This document shows positions 8,992-18,176 of a DNA stretch of 64,000 bases, in pieces. The notes beneath the pieces are model-generated. The model was not told the origin of the DNA and ran no database searches. It saw nothing but the letters and a program-made list of their open reading frames with translations. A program made the position numbers and the translations under genes. Within the stretch, counting starts at the first letter, position 1; every line of letters begins with the position of its first letter. The DNA lies in NCBI RefSeq assembly GCF_002056795.1, contig NZ_CP020104.1, positions 62,001-126,000 of the forward strand. Direction: 5' to 3'. Origin of the DNA: Spirosoma aerolatum (GTDB lineage: Bacteria > Bacteroidota > Bacteroidia > Cytophagales > Spirosomataceae).

Positions 8992-9077
8992 AAAGAGCGA
9001 AAGAGCGAAAGAGTGAAAGAGCGAATAAAATTGCCAAATGGCTTTCGCTCTTTCACTCTTTCGCTCTTTCGCTCTTT
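8992..9077. repeat. Inverted repeat with arms of four AAAGAGCG-type units
   Basis: Arms 8992-9024 and 9045-9077 are perfect 33-bp inverted repeats, loop 20 bp. Each arm is a tandem array of four near-identical 8-bp units (AAAGAGCG, one unit AAAGAGTG, the variant conserved in both arms). It starts 3 bp after the secDF stop and may be its terminator or a 3'-end stabiliser. Confidence 0.9.
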
Positions 9078-9080
9078 ACC

Positions 9081-12000
9081 TTACGATTGTGAAGGGCGAA
9101 TCAGCGGCTTTTTGTCTTTCTTTTCTTTTTTCGTAGCCGTAAACTCTTCGGGCGTAGCAGCCGCTTTCGTGGTGAAGTCGGCTGGAATAGCGTCGAAGCC
9201 TGTTTTCTTCTCAGCGATGGCTGAGGCAGCCGTATCTTTATCCTGATCGCGGCTCAGGGCATCAACCACAATTGGCGTAGCAACGAACAGTGATGAATAG
9301 GTACCGACAACAACACCAATCAGCATAGCAAACGAAAAGCCCCGAATGGTTTCGCCCCCGAAAATGAAGAGGACCAAAAGGACCAGAATCGTTGAGAAAC
9401 CCGTTACGGCCGTGCGACTCAGGGTACTGTTCAGCGCGTTGTTGATGATGGTCGGAATGCTTTCTTTCTTACCCCGGTTTTCGTTCAGGTATTCACGAAC
9501 CCGGTCGAACACCACAACTGTGTCATTCATCGAATACCCCATAATCGTCAGCAAAGCACCCACAAACGCCTGGTCAACATCCAGCGAGAAGGGTAATAAG
9601 CCATTGAAAATCGAGAAGATAGCCAAAATAATCAATACGTCGTGGAACATCGCAACCACAGCGCCGTAACCAAACGCCAACCGCTTGAATCGGATCAGAA
9701 TGTAAACGAACACGACCGCTACCGCCAGCAGAATTGACCATACAGCCGAGGTCATAATATCGTTGGCAATAGTTGGCCCCACCTTCTGCGAGCTTTCGAT
9801 TTTTGCTGGATTACCTTTCAGGCTGCTTAGGCCTTTGTAGATAGCGGCTTCGGCTTTCTTGTCAGCGCCCTGCGAGTTATCATCAACCAGATAAGGCGTT
9901 GTAACTTTTACCTGATTGGCTCCAATACCCGTACCGCCGTAGGTTTTTACCTCGGGCGATGCGCCCAATACACCTTCCAGCGAGTTCCGAACGTCGTCGG
10001 TGCTGACCGATTTCTCAAAACGGATTACGTACGAACGTCCACCTTTGAAATCTACTCCTAGTCCGAACCCTTTGAAGATAACCGAGATAATACCGGCTGC
10101 GATGATAGCCGACGAAATCGTATAATACAGTTTCCGGCGCGATACGAAGTCGAAGTCGGAATCTTTAAACAGGTTTTTAGCCCACGACGAAGTAAAGGTC
10201 AGCGTCTGACCGTTGCGGATATAGTATTCCAGAATCAGGCGGGTGATAAAGATAGCTGCGAACAACGACGTCAGAATACCGATAATCAAGGTCGTAGCAA
10301 AGCCCAAAATCAGACCCGTACCGAAAATGAAGAGGACAATACCCGTCAGGAAGGTCGTTACGTTTGAGTCGATAATTGACGACATGGCGTTTTTAAACCC
10401 ATCAGCAACGGACACTTTAAACGTCTTACCTTCAGCGAGTTCTTCTTTAATGCGCTCAAAAATCAGTACGTTCGCATCCACGGCCATACCAATCGAGAGT
10501 ACGATACCGGCAATACCCGGCATGGTCAGCACAGCACCCAGCGAAGCCATAACGCCTAGCAGGAAGAACAGGTTGACAATCAGGGCCAAGTCGGCAATAA
10601 AGCCAGCTCGGTTGTAGTAGAATACTACAAACCCTAATACAAGCAGAATACCGACAATAGACGACAGAACCCCAGCGCTAACCGCTTCTGAACCCAGTGT
10701 GGCGCCCACAATACTTTCTTCAACAATATTGGTTGGGGCAGGCAGTTTACCGGCTTTCAGTACGTTGGCAAGGTCTTTCGTTTCTTCAACGGTGAAGTTA
10801 CCCGAAATGCTTGAACGACCATTTGGAATTTCATTCTGTACGTTTGGAGCTGTATACACCAGGTTATCCAGCAGAATAGCCACTGGGCGACCTACGTTGG
10901 CGGCTGTCAGGTTACGCCATTTGCGAGCACCTTCGGCATTCATGTTCATGGTCACTTCGGGGCGGCCACGGTCATCGTAATCGTTGGTAGCGTCGGTGAT
11001 CACATCCCCTTCAAGCGGAGCACGTCCACCTGATTTTTTCAGGAAATAAAGTGGTAGAATCTCTTTGCCATCCGTTGCTTTGAACGCTTTCCGATCCCAG
11101 GCAAACACGATGTCGGCCGGAAACAGGTTACGGATCTCAGGCGTATTCAGAACGGCGTTGGCCCGTGCTGTATCTTTTAGGTAAACACCCAGTTGGTCTT
11201 GGCCAACTGGCAAGAACAATTGAGTAAGTGCATTGCCCTGAGCGGCTGCGGCTGCCGTGTCGTTTTTCGCTTTGCTGGCCGAATCGGATTTGTTACCCTG
11301 AGCGAGTTGCGACTCCAGGCTCGATGTACCTGAGGCTCCTTTGGTAGCCGTGCCAGTTGCTGGCGAACTGGTTTTTAGTGCGGTTTTCCGGGCGGCTTCT
11401 TCGCGTAAGAGGTAAGCACCAATGCCTTCGATAGCCGGAGCCAGTTCGTTCAGGCGGTAAACTTCGGTAAACTCTAGTTTAGCAGCACCAGTCAGCAGGC
11501 GACGGATACGCTCTGGATTATCGACACCAGGTAATTCAATCTGGATACGACCAGAACCTGGCAAACGCTGAATGTTTGGGTTGGCTACCCCAAATTTGTC
11601 AACCCGTGCCTGAATAATCTGGTAAGCTCGTGTTATGGCGTCTTCAACTTCGGTATTCAACAACTTCCGAACTTCCGTATCCGACGACTGGAAGTTGATT
11701 TTGCTGCGGTTCGCACTGGTTGCGAAAACGGTTGCCAGCTTAGTGTCTGGAGACAGTTTTTTGAACTCATCAGCAAACAGATCCACAAATTTGGCGGTGC
11801 TGGTTTTCTGATCCTCCTGCGCCAGTTTCAGCGCCTGATTGAATTTCGGATCGCGATTATTGCCCGACAGGCCACGCAGAATATCGGCAGGCGACACTTC
11901 CAGAACAACGTGCATACCGCCCTGTAAGTCAAGACCCAGGCCTAGCTCACGTTCAGTTACTTCCTGGAGCGTGCTGCCCAGATAAACGGGCTCTTTCCAC

Positions 12001-12173
12001 AGCGAATCCAGATAATGCTGTTTTTTGTTACGGTCAACAAGCCCCTGCTTGTTGGTTGCATAAGCTTCAGCATCCGCCTTAATGCTGCGCGAGACGAAGG
12101 TAAATGACAGGAAGTAGAGGCAAATGGCCGCAATAACCCCAGTCAGAATTAGAATTCCGGTTTTGTTTTGCAT
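9081..12173 (-). CDS. secDF: Fused protein translocase subunit SecD/SecF
   Basis: 1030 residues: SecD (about 1-620) joined to SecF (about 690-1000). N-terminal membrane helix (residues ~5-27), DLQGGMHVVLEVSPADIL (the SecD D1 motif), a large periplasmic region with the P1-type domain, then six helices with AVDANVLIFERIKEEL; the SecF half carries DFKGGRSYVIRF and GYSMNDTVVVFDRVREYL. It uses the proton-motive force to pull secreted proteins out of SecYEG. SecD-SecF fusion is common in Bacteroidota. Residues ~265-320 hold a low-complexity Ser/Thr/Ala/Lys stretch, probably a linker. The C-terminal tail is Lys-rich (KKEKKDKKPL). Confidence 0.97.
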   Translation of the reverse strand: MQNKTGILILTGVIAAICLYFLSFTFVSRSIKADAEAYATNKQGLVDRNKKQHYLDSLWKEPVYLGSTLQEVTERELGLGLDLQGGMHVVLEVSPADILRGLSGNNRDPKFNQALKLAQEDQKTSTAKFVDLFADEFKKLSPDTKLATVFATSANRSKINFQSSDTEVRKLLNTEVEDAITRAYQIIQARVDKFGVANPNIQRLPGSGRIQIELPGVDNPERIRRLLTGAAKLEFTEVYRLNELAPAIEGIGAYLLREEAARKTALKTSSPATGTATKGASGTSSLESQLAQGNKSDSASKAKNDTAAAAAQGNALTQLFLPVGQDQLGVYLKDTARANAVLNTPEIRNLFPADIVFAWDRKAFKATDGKEILPLYFLKKSGGRAPLEGDVITDATNDYDDRGRPEVTMNMNAEGARKWRNLTAANVGRPVAILLDNLVYTAPNVQNEIPNGRSSISGNFTVEETKDLANVLKAGKLPAPTNIVEESIVGATLGSEAVSAGVLSSIVGILLVLGFVVFYYNRAGFIADLALIVNLFFLLGVMASLGAVLTMPGIAGIVLSIGMAVDANVLIFERIKEELAEGKTFKVSVADGFKNAMSSIIDSNVTTFLTGIVLFIFGTGLILGFATTLIIGILTSLFAAIFITRLILEYYIRNGQTLTFTSSWAKNLFKDSDFDFVSRRKLYYTISSAIIAAGIISVIFKGFGLGVDFKGGRSYVIRFEKSVSTDDVRNSLEGVLGASPEVKTYGGTGIGANQVKVTTPYLVDDNSQGADKKAEAAIYKGLSSLKGNPAKIESSQKVGPTIANDIMTSAVWSILLAVAVVFVYILIRFKRLAFGYGAVVAMFHDVLIILAIFSIFNGLLPFSLDVDQAFVGALLTIMGYSMNDTVVVFDRVREYLNENRGKKESIPTIINNALNSTLSRTAVTGFSTILVLLVLFIFGGETIRGFSFAMLIGVVVGTYSSLFVATPIVVDALSRDQDKDTAASAIAEKKTGFDAIPADFTTKAAATPEEFTATKKEKKDKKPLIRPSQS

Positions 12174-12296
12174 TGGTTTGCACAGGCAAACGCCTGTTTT
12201 GACATAAATTGATTTAGAACAAAAATTGCTTCAGCCAATCAGATTGACCGAAAAACGGGTGGGTACTGACAAAAAGGAAGAAGCCCCTGGTGAGAA

Positions 12297-12683
12297 CTAG
12301 GGCGCATTGGTGGCAATATGGTGCCCGAAGACGTGCCTGAAATACGAGAAATAAAAATGCGGCAGGGTAAAGTGCTGAAGCAATACAACGCTCAGCAGCA
12401 GCAGAATCACAAGCGTCGGTTCGGGGAGCAGAAAAGCGGTCTGGCCCGATTCACCTACTTTTATTGCGGGGGTAACGACCGCTTCAAATTGGGCCGCGCT
12501 CAGTTGGGCATTGGATGAAGGAGCATCCGTCGCTTTGCCCGATTTCGATTGTTGGGCAACCGGCTTGGGCGTCACCAACTGCTTTGCCTGAGCGGTATTG
12601 CCATGCCCCCATATGGCTGTAAACAGCAGTAGGGTAGCCAGCAGCAGGCTCGAAAAGCGTTGTATGACTCGCGGTTGGTTCAT
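12297..12683 (-). CDS. Hypothetical small membrane protein
   Basis: 128 residues from ATG 12683 (MNQPRVIQRF); the longer frame would overlap the divergent nadC start. It has a signal-like helix at ~9-28 ending TAQAK, a low-complexity Ser/Ala/Gln region, then a hydrophobic helix around 85-102 and an aromatic/His-rich end (LPHFYFSYFRHVFGHH). No family recognised. It is divergent from nadC and upstream of nothing on its own strand, so it may be a single-gene unit. Confidence 0.55.
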   Translation of the reverse strand: MNQPRVIQRFSSLLLATLLLFTAIWGHGNTAQAKQLVTPKPVAQQSKSGKATDAPSSNAQLSAAQFEAVVTPAIKVGESGQTAFLLPEPTLVILLLLSVVLLQHFTLPHFYFSYFRHVFGHHIATNAP

Positions 12684-12773
12684 AAATTTCCTTAGCGGAT
12701 GACAAATTTCGTACCAATTCGGGAGGAATGCAAGTAGTTTTCGGTTGAAAAAATAATCTGCTACCTTGCACTC

Positions 12774-13607
12774 ATGAATCTGCATGAATTTATCAAATTG
12801 GCCTTAGCCGAAGATGTTGGCGATGGCGATCATACTTCCTTAGCAACGATTCCGGCCGATGCCCAAAAACGAGCCCGGTTGCTGGTGAAAGAAGTGGGTA
12901 TTCTGGCGGGCGTTGAGGTAGCCAAAGCTATATTTGCTGAAGTTGACCCAACGTTTGTGATTGATGTGCTGATGCAGGATGGAGACAGCATCAAACCCGG
13001 TGATATTGTGTTGACTGTCAGCGGCAACGCTCGAAATATCCTGACGGCCGAGCGATTGGTTCTTAATTGTGTGCAGCGTATGAGCGGCATTGCGACGCAT
13101 ACACGTGAGTTGGTCAATCTGCTCGAAGGTACACGGGCGAAGTTGCTGGATACACGGAAAACAACACCTAATTTTCGCATCTGCGAGAAAATGGCGACGA
13201 AGATTGGTGGGGCTGTAAACCACCGCTTTGGTTTGTACGACATGATTCTGATAAAAGATAATCACGTCGATTATGCAGGTAGCATCGAAGCTGCTATAAC
13301 TAAAGCTGTTACCTATTTAAAGGACACAGGGCGTTCGCTTCGAATCGAAGTAGAAACCCGCAATCGGGCAGAGGTGGAAGAGGTTTTACGGGTTGGCAAG
13401 GTCGATGTTATATTGCTGGATAATTTCACCCCTGAAGGCATTCGTGAAATGGTCCGCCTGATCGATGGTCGATATGTAACCGAAGCATCGGGAGGTATCG
13501 ACGAAACCAATCTCAGAGCGTACGCCGAAACGGGGGTTGACTTTATTTCGTCCGGTGCCCTGACGCATCAGATCAAAAGTCTGGATTTGAGCTTGAAAGC
13601 ATATTAA
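12774..13607 (+). CDS. nadC: Nicotinate-nucleotide pyrophosphorylase (carboxylating), quinolinate phosphoribosyltransferase
   Basis: 277 residues, full length for the family. It makes nicotinate mononucleotide from quinolinate and PRPP, the third step of de novo NAD synthesis after NadB and NadA, both encoded about 31 kb away in this window. Visible family motifs are EDVGDGDHTS at the N-terminus, LNCVQRMSGIAT, LLDTRKTTPNFR (PRPP/quinolinate site), KDNHV and the C-terminal EASGGI. A near-consensus -7 sequence (TACCTTGC) ends a few bases before the ATG, suggesting a very short leader. Confidence 0.96.
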   Translation: MNLHEFIKLALAEDVGDGDHTSLATIPADAQKRARLLVKEVGILAGVEVAKAIFAEVDPTFVIDVLMQDGDSIKPGDIVLTVSGNARNILTAERLVLNCVQRMSGIATHTRELVNLLEGTRAKLLDTRKTTPNFRICEKMATKIGGAVNHRFGLYDMILIKDNHVDYAGSIEAAITKAVTYLKDTGRSLRIEVETRNRAEVEEVLRVGKVDVILLDNFTPEGIREMVRLIDGRYVTEASGGIDETNLRAYAETGVDFISSGALTHQIKSLDLSLKAY

Positions 13608-13621
13608 GAGTCAAGCCTGGT

Positions 13622-13662
13622 CATGAGTAGCGGGCATTGTGAGCAACGTCTAGCTACTCATG
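13622..13662 (+). terminator. Terminator after nadC
   Basis: Perfect 10-bp arms CATGAGTAGC (13622-13631) and complement (13653-13662), followed by GCTTTTCTT, 14 bp after the nadC stop. Confidence 0.7.
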
Positions 13663-13690
13663 GCTTTTCTTAAGCATTTTAGACACTCTC

Positions 13691-14020
13691 TTATGTTGCC
13701 GGGTTTTCGTCAATGCCCAGGCGAGGTAAGGCGGGGTTCAGGATACGCGGAACAATTTTCAGTCGAAACACGCGCATACCTGCCATGGTAAAGTCACAGC
13801 TATAAAAATCCCGCTGTTTTACACCCCGATAAACAGCTGTATAGTTAACCTTCGGTGGCCAGTTGTTAAGGGCCAGTTCAGCCGTAATCGCATCGACCGC
13901 TTTCCGTAGGTTTGAGAAAAAAATTACGGTTGGTTCACGCTGACGAAGGGTAGTCAATGAGCCAACATAATTGATCGTCACTTCATAAATTGTCTTTCCT
14001 GTAGGCCTTACGTCAGCCAT
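13691..14020 (-). CDS. Hypothetical protein
   Basis: 109 residues from the second of two adjacent ATGs (14020; 14023 is the other); the longest frame to 14101 adds a region unlike a real N-terminus. The chain alternates short strands and helices (IYEVTINYVGSL, TVIFFSNLRKAVDAITAEL, KVNYTAVYRGVKQRDFY), suggesting a small alpha-beta soluble protein. No signal peptide, membrane helix, Cys motif or known family recognised. Flanked by the nadC terminator and an AT-rich gap. Confidence 0.5.
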   Translation of the reverse strand: MADVRPTGKTIYEVTINYVGSLTTLRQREPTVIFFSNLRKAVDAITAELALNNWPPKVNYTAVYRGVKQRDFYSCDFTMAGMRVFRLKIVPRILNPALPRLGIDENPAT

Positions 14021-14204
14021 CATTTTTGCCTTTTGATTTAATTTTCTGATAAAAGTAATCCATGAGTCGAATAATTGAAAAATAATTAAACTATTTTTCA
14101 AAGTACGAACTAAATGAAGCCTAATGGCGTTTTACTTACAATTGCGCTAATCAACTCCCGACTGTGAAAAACGGCCGGGATTTTTTATTGATATTGGTCT
14201 AAAA

Positions 14205-14245
14205 AGCAAAGGAGCGGTAACCACACAGGCTATCGCTCCTTTGCT
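14205..14245 (-). terminator. Terminator of pdhB-like gene
   Basis: Perfect 12-bp arms (14205-14216 and 14234-14245); on the minus strand the stem is followed by a run of T. It lies 17 bp after the stop at 14263. Confidence 0.85.
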
Positions 14246-14262
14246 GGTATATCGTGTGATTA

Positions 14263-15243
14263 CTACTTCTTATACATCACCGATTCAACGGCCTGTAAGG
14301 TACGTTTTACGTTGGGCAGAATCGCTTCGATAAGCGTTGGTGCATAAGGAAGGGGCAGATCCATGCTGTTGACCCGAATGACTGGAGCATCCAGATAATC
14401 GAATGCGTTTCGCTGAATGTTGTAGGTTAATTCCGACGAAATGGCTGCTAGCGGCCAGGCTTCTTCGACAATCACACACCGGTTGGTTTTCTTCACCGAG
14501 TTGATAATGGTAGCATAATCGATTGGACGAACCGAACGCAGATCGATTACTTCAGCCGATACACCATTTTTGGCCAGCTCATCAGCAGCCGCTAATGCTA
14601 CTTTCATGATCTTACCGAACGAGACAATCGTTACGTCGTTGCCTTCCCGAACTACATTGGCCTGGCCAATCGGAATCAGATACTCTTCTTCGGGAACCTG
14701 CCCTTTGTCGCCATACATTAACTCCGATTCCATGAAGATGACCGGATCATTGTCGCGAATGGCTGATTTCAGCAGACCTTTGGCATCGTAGGGGTTTGAA
14801 GGAACCACGACTTTCAGGCCAGGTGTATTGGCAAACCAGTTTTCAAAGTTCTGCGAGTGCTGCGACGACAGCATACCAGCGTTTCCGGTAGGGCCCCGAA
14901 ACACAATCGGGCAGGAATACTGCCCGCCCGACATCGACATAACTTTAGCCGCTGAGTTGATGACCTGATCAATCGCCACCAGCGAGAAGTTGAAGGTCAT
15001 AAACTCAATAATGGGGCGTAAACCATTCATGGCCGAACCAACACCAATGCCTGCGAAACCAAGTTCGGCGATAGGGGTATCGATTACCCGTTCTGCTCCG
15101 AATTCGTCCAGCATACCCTGGCTAACTTTATAGGCTCCATTGTATTCGGCGACTTCTTCGCCCATCAGGTAGACTAGTGGGTCCCGGCGCATTTCTTCCG
15201 ACATGGCCTCCCGTAGGGCTTCGCGGAACTGTATTTCTCTCAT
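14263..15243 (-). CDS. pdhB: Pyruvate dehydrogenase E1 component subunit beta
   Basis: 326 residues from ATG 15243 (MREIQFREAL), the usual start for the family; the frame extends to 15279. Motifs: FREALREAMSEEM, LMGEEVAEYNGAYKVSQG (thiamine diphosphate-facing part), DTPIAELGFAGIGVG and YSCPIVFRGPTGN. It forms the alpha2-beta2 E1 heterotetramer that decarboxylates pyruvate and acetylates the lipoyl E2. No E1 alpha or E2 gene is adjacent, which is common in Bacteroidota where these genes are scattered. A different 2-oxo acid substrate cannot be ruled out, but the sequence is closest in my judgement to PdhB. Confidence 0.92.
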   Translation of the reverse strand: MREIQFREALREAMSEEMRRDPLVYLMGEEVAEYNGAYKVSQGMLDEFGAERVIDTPIAELGFAGIGVGSAMNGLRPIIEFMTFNFSLVAIDQVINSAAKVMSMSGGQYSCPIVFRGPTGNAGMLSSQHSQNFENWFANTPGLKVVVPSNPYDAKGLLKSAIRDNDPVIFMESELMYGDKGQVPEEEYLIPIGQANVVREGNDVTIVSFGKIMKVALAAADELAKNGVSAEVIDLRSVRPIDYATIINSVKKTNRCVIVEEAWPLAAISSELTYNIQRNAFDYLDAPVIRVNSMDLPLPYAPTLIEAILPNVKRTLQAVESVMYKK

Positions 15244-15463
15244 ATTGAGTGCATTAATTTCGGTTAGTAACTTACCCAATTACACTACTGCATCGGGTGC
15301 AGGGGCTAAAAATCAGCCAAAATTAGGCAAAATGCCCTGATTCATCAAATCCGATCAAAAGCTTTCCCGGATCTTAAACCAGTACGCTTATAACGAGGAA
15401 AAAATTAGCTGGTTTGGTCTGTCTTTATACATCCGTATAACCATAATGGTAATCATACCAAGC

Positions 15464-15583
15464 TAAGCCTTAGACTGTTTTCTGTCATTCCGAGGAACGA
15501 GGAAGCTTCGGGTGAGGAAGAAATACAATACTTATCCGAAGCTTCCTCGTTCCTCGGAATGACAGAAAACAGTCTAAGGCTTA
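15464..15583. repeat. Perfect 48-bp inverted repeat in a 490-bp gene-free gap
   Basis: Arms 15464-15511 and 15536-15583 are perfectly complementary over 48 bp with a 24-base loop. The arm core (TGTCATTCCGAGGAACGAGG) looks like a dispersed repeat I associate with other Cytophagales genomes, so this is probably a mobile or REP-like palindrome rather than a gene-specific terminator. The rest of the gap 15244-15732 holds no gene I can support; only a promoter element near 15685. Confidence 0.88.
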
Positions 15584-15684
15584 CTTTACAGTGTATTAAT
15601 GCAGTTCAGACAACGGCAATTGTTAAAGATTGTCAAAGAATGTTAACGAATCCTAATATCATCAACCGCTGGTTTTTGTCGCAT

Positions 15685-15692
15685 TACTTTTG
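15685..15692 (+). promoter_or_regulatory. -7 element TACTTTTG before the TonB-type receptor gene
   Basis: Exact match to TAnnTTTG, 40 bp before the ATG at 15733. No convincing -33 TTG at 19-21 bp spacing. Confidence 0.5.
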
Positions 15693-15732
15693 CTCAGTAG
15701 CTAATTAGCCATTGAAGTTTGATTCTGTAGTT

Positions 15733-18165
15733 ATGAAAAACCTTTGCCTGATTCTTTTTTATTTATCACCGTTTCTTTCCTTTAGCCAGTCGGGCATAGG
15801 GCAAATTCGTGGGGTACTGATTGATTCACTAACGACCAAGCCTATTCCTTTTGCCACAGTAGCGCTTAAAACCGCAGATAATAAACTCATTACGGGTGTA
15901 ACGACGAAGGAAAATGGCGACTTCCAGTTCGAAAAAATTGTTGTCGGTGCCTATAAACTGGAAATTTCCTTTGTAGGGTATCGTACCAAACTATTGGACT
16001 CTATCAGGATAACGACGGAGAAATCATGGATCGATTTAGGGCAAATTAAATTGGTAGTTGATACGCGGAATTTGAAAGAAGTGGCTGTGGTGGGGCAGAA
16101 AGCCCTGGTCGAAGATAAAGGTGATCGATTGGTTTATAATGCGGAAAAAGATGCAACCAATACGGGCGGTACAGCCGCTGATGTGCTTCGTAAAGTACCG
16201 ATGCTTACGGTTGACTTGGATGGAAATTTAAAAATGCGGGGTAGCGGCAATATTAAAGTGCTGGTGAATGGAAAGCCTTCCAGTATTATGGCTCGTAATC
16301 TGGCTGACGCACTTAAACAGATGCCAGCCAACATTATTAAATCGGTGGAAGTCATTACGAGTCCTGGTGCAAAATACGATGCTGAAGGATCGGCAGGGGT
16401 TATCAATATTATTACGAAGAAGGCTATTCAGGGAACAAATGGTACTGTTAATCTGACTGGGGGAAATTTAAATCGATCAATTGGCGGGAATCTGACAGTA
16501 AAAGGTAAAAAGCTGGGCGTTGCGATTTCACTGAATGGCGACCAGTTTCGAGGTATTGGCGAAACCAGCAGCACGCGTACGGCTCTCACGAATGGGATCC
16601 CGACCAGTATGTTAAAGCAGAGTACGTTTCGCGATAACACGGGAACGAGCGGTTACGGAGAATTGAGCGTTGATTACGATCCCGATACGACGAACCGAAT
16701 CAATTTTTCGGCCAACGCTTGGGGTGGGACTTTCCCCAATAATAGCACACTAGATAGCCGCCTGACTGATATACAGGGAAATGTAGTGCAGGCTTATCAC
16801 CGTGATATTCAGTTTCGAAATCCTTTTGGTAATACGGAGTTTAATCTTGGCTGGACCAAATCGTTTAAGAAGCCAGGGCGGGAGCTTTCGGTCTTAACAC
16901 AATATGCCCGGATGCCCGACAACTATTACTATACCATCCAGCAAACCGGAATTGAATCGACGATACCGACGTATTTGGAGCGAAGTACAAATCTCAGTCG
17001 CAACAATGAATACACGTTCCAGACAGATTACATCCATCCGTTGACGGCTCGAACGAAACACGATACGCTTAGTTTTAAACTGGAAGCTGGGGCCAAGTCA
17101 ATCTTACGAAACATCGGTAGCGAGTATGTTATCGAACAGGCAACTACTGGCCTGGAACAGGATTACAGAATTGATCCAAATCGATCCAGTGAGTTTACGT
17201 ATAGTCAACGGGTTACGTCGGGGTATGCGTCGATGAAAATGGACTCAAAACGAAAGTGGAATCTGACAGCAGGGGTCCGGCTTGAAAATACGTCTATACA
17301 AGGCGATTTTGTCACAACGCAAAGTCGATTCTCCAATCAGTATCAAAACCTGATTCCGAGTTTTACGCTGGCGAAAACCTTCCATAACAAGCATACTGTG
17401 AAGGTTAATTATACCCAACGGATTTCTCGCCCAATGATCTGGTATTTGAATCCATACAAAAACTACAGCGATCCCAAGAACGTCCAGACAGGTAATCCAT
17501 TTTTAAATCCCGAATTGACCCATGCTACAGAAGTGTCGTACAGCACATTTGGGAAAGAAGGGTCTTCATTCAATGCGGCTTTATTCTGGCGGCAGACAAA
17601 CAACTCCATCGAATGGCTGACAACGGTCGATGCGCAGGGAACGGCCTTGTCGGCACCACAGAATATTGGGCGAAATGCCAGCTATGGTGCTAACATGAGT
17701 GTTACGCTTCAGCCTAACAAACAGACCAATATTAGCCTGAATACCGAACTTACTTACGTCGATTTAACAAGCGTAGCGCTTAATCAGCGCACCAGCGGTT
17801 GGGTATGGAGCGTGGGGCCTAATGCGTCGTATAAATTACCCAAAGATTTCACCTTGCAGGCGAATGGCTACGTTAATTCAGGATGGATTTCGCTACAAAG
17901 CCGTAATTCGGGCTGGTATTATTACGGCTTGTCGGCAAAAAAAGAATTGATGGATAAAAAAATCACGCTGACACTCAACCTCAATAATCCATTCAACCGA
18001 AGTAATCGGCAAACTGGCGAGCAGTTTGCTCCTACTTTCACGGCACAAAATACGTCGCTGTTTGTCAATCGCTCGGTACGCTTGACCTTGAGCTATAAGT
18101 TTGGCCAGATGAGTTCAGGAGGCAAACAAAGCAAAAAAATAAGCAATGACGATGGCCGTCGATAA
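15733..18165 (+). CDS. TonB-dependent receptor-like outer-membrane beta-barrel protein
   Basis: 810 residues from ATG 15733 (an upstream in-frame TTG at 15712 is less likely). Signal peptide 1-19 (LILFYLSPFLSFSQS), then a carboxypeptidase-regulatory-like beta-sandwich (about 22-105; GVLIDSLTTKPIPFATVAL), a plug-like domain (120-230; VLVNGKPSSIMARNLADAL and SPGAKYDAEGSAGVINIIT) and a C-terminal barrel of the Bacteroidota outer-membrane family. It sits in the outer membrane and probably imports a ligand or binds a partner; neither is evident. No SusD partner or anti-sigma gene is adjacent. The Ser/Lys-rich tail (GGKQSKKISNDDGRR) follows the last strand. Confidence 0.88.
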   Translation: MKNLCLILFYLSPFLSFSQSGIGQIRGVLIDSLTTKPIPFATVALKTADNKLITGVTTKENGDFQFEKIVVGAYKLEISFVGYRTKLLDSIRITTEKSWIDLGQIKLVVDTRNLKEVAVVGQKALVEDKGDRLVYNAEKDATNTGGTAADVLRKVPMLTVDLDGNLKMRGSGNIKVLVNGKPSSIMARNLADALKQMPANIIKSVEVITSPGAKYDAEGSAGVINIITKKAIQGTNGTVNLTGGNLNRSIGGNLTVKGKKLGVAISLNGDQFRGIGETSSTRTALTNGIPTSMLKQSTFRDNTGTSGYGELSVDYDPDTTNRINFSANAWGGTFPNNSTLDSRLTDIQGNVVQAYHRDIQFRNPFGNTEFNLGWTKSFKKPGRELSVLTQYARMPDNYYYTIQQTGIESTIPTYLERSTNLSRNNEYTFQTDYIHPLTARTKHDTLSFKLEAGAKSILRNIGSEYVIEQATTGLEQDYRIDPNRSSEFTYSQRVTSGYASMKMDSKRKWNLTAGVRLENTSIQGDFVTTQSRFSNQYQNLIPSFTLAKTFHNKHTVKVNYTQRISRPMIWYLNPYKNYSDPKNVQTGNPFLNPELTHATEVSYSTFGKEGSSFNAALFWRQTNNSIEWLTTVDAQGTALSAPQNIGRNASYGANMSVTLQPNKQTNISLNTELTYVDLTSVALNQRTSGWVWSVGPNASYKLPKDFTLQANGYVNSGWISLQSRNSGWYYYGLSAKKELMDKKITLTLNLNNPFNRSNRQTGEQFAPTFTAQNTSLFVNRSVRLTLSYKFGQMSSGGKQSKKISNDDGRR

Positions 18166-18176
18166 CATGGCCTTTC

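Noticed and set aside
8992..9077. CRISPR array
   Set aside because: Units are 8 bp without spacers and are arranged as an inverted repeat.
15464..15583. Insertion sequence end
   Set aside because: Inverted repeat has only 24 bp between its arms and no transposase gene is near.
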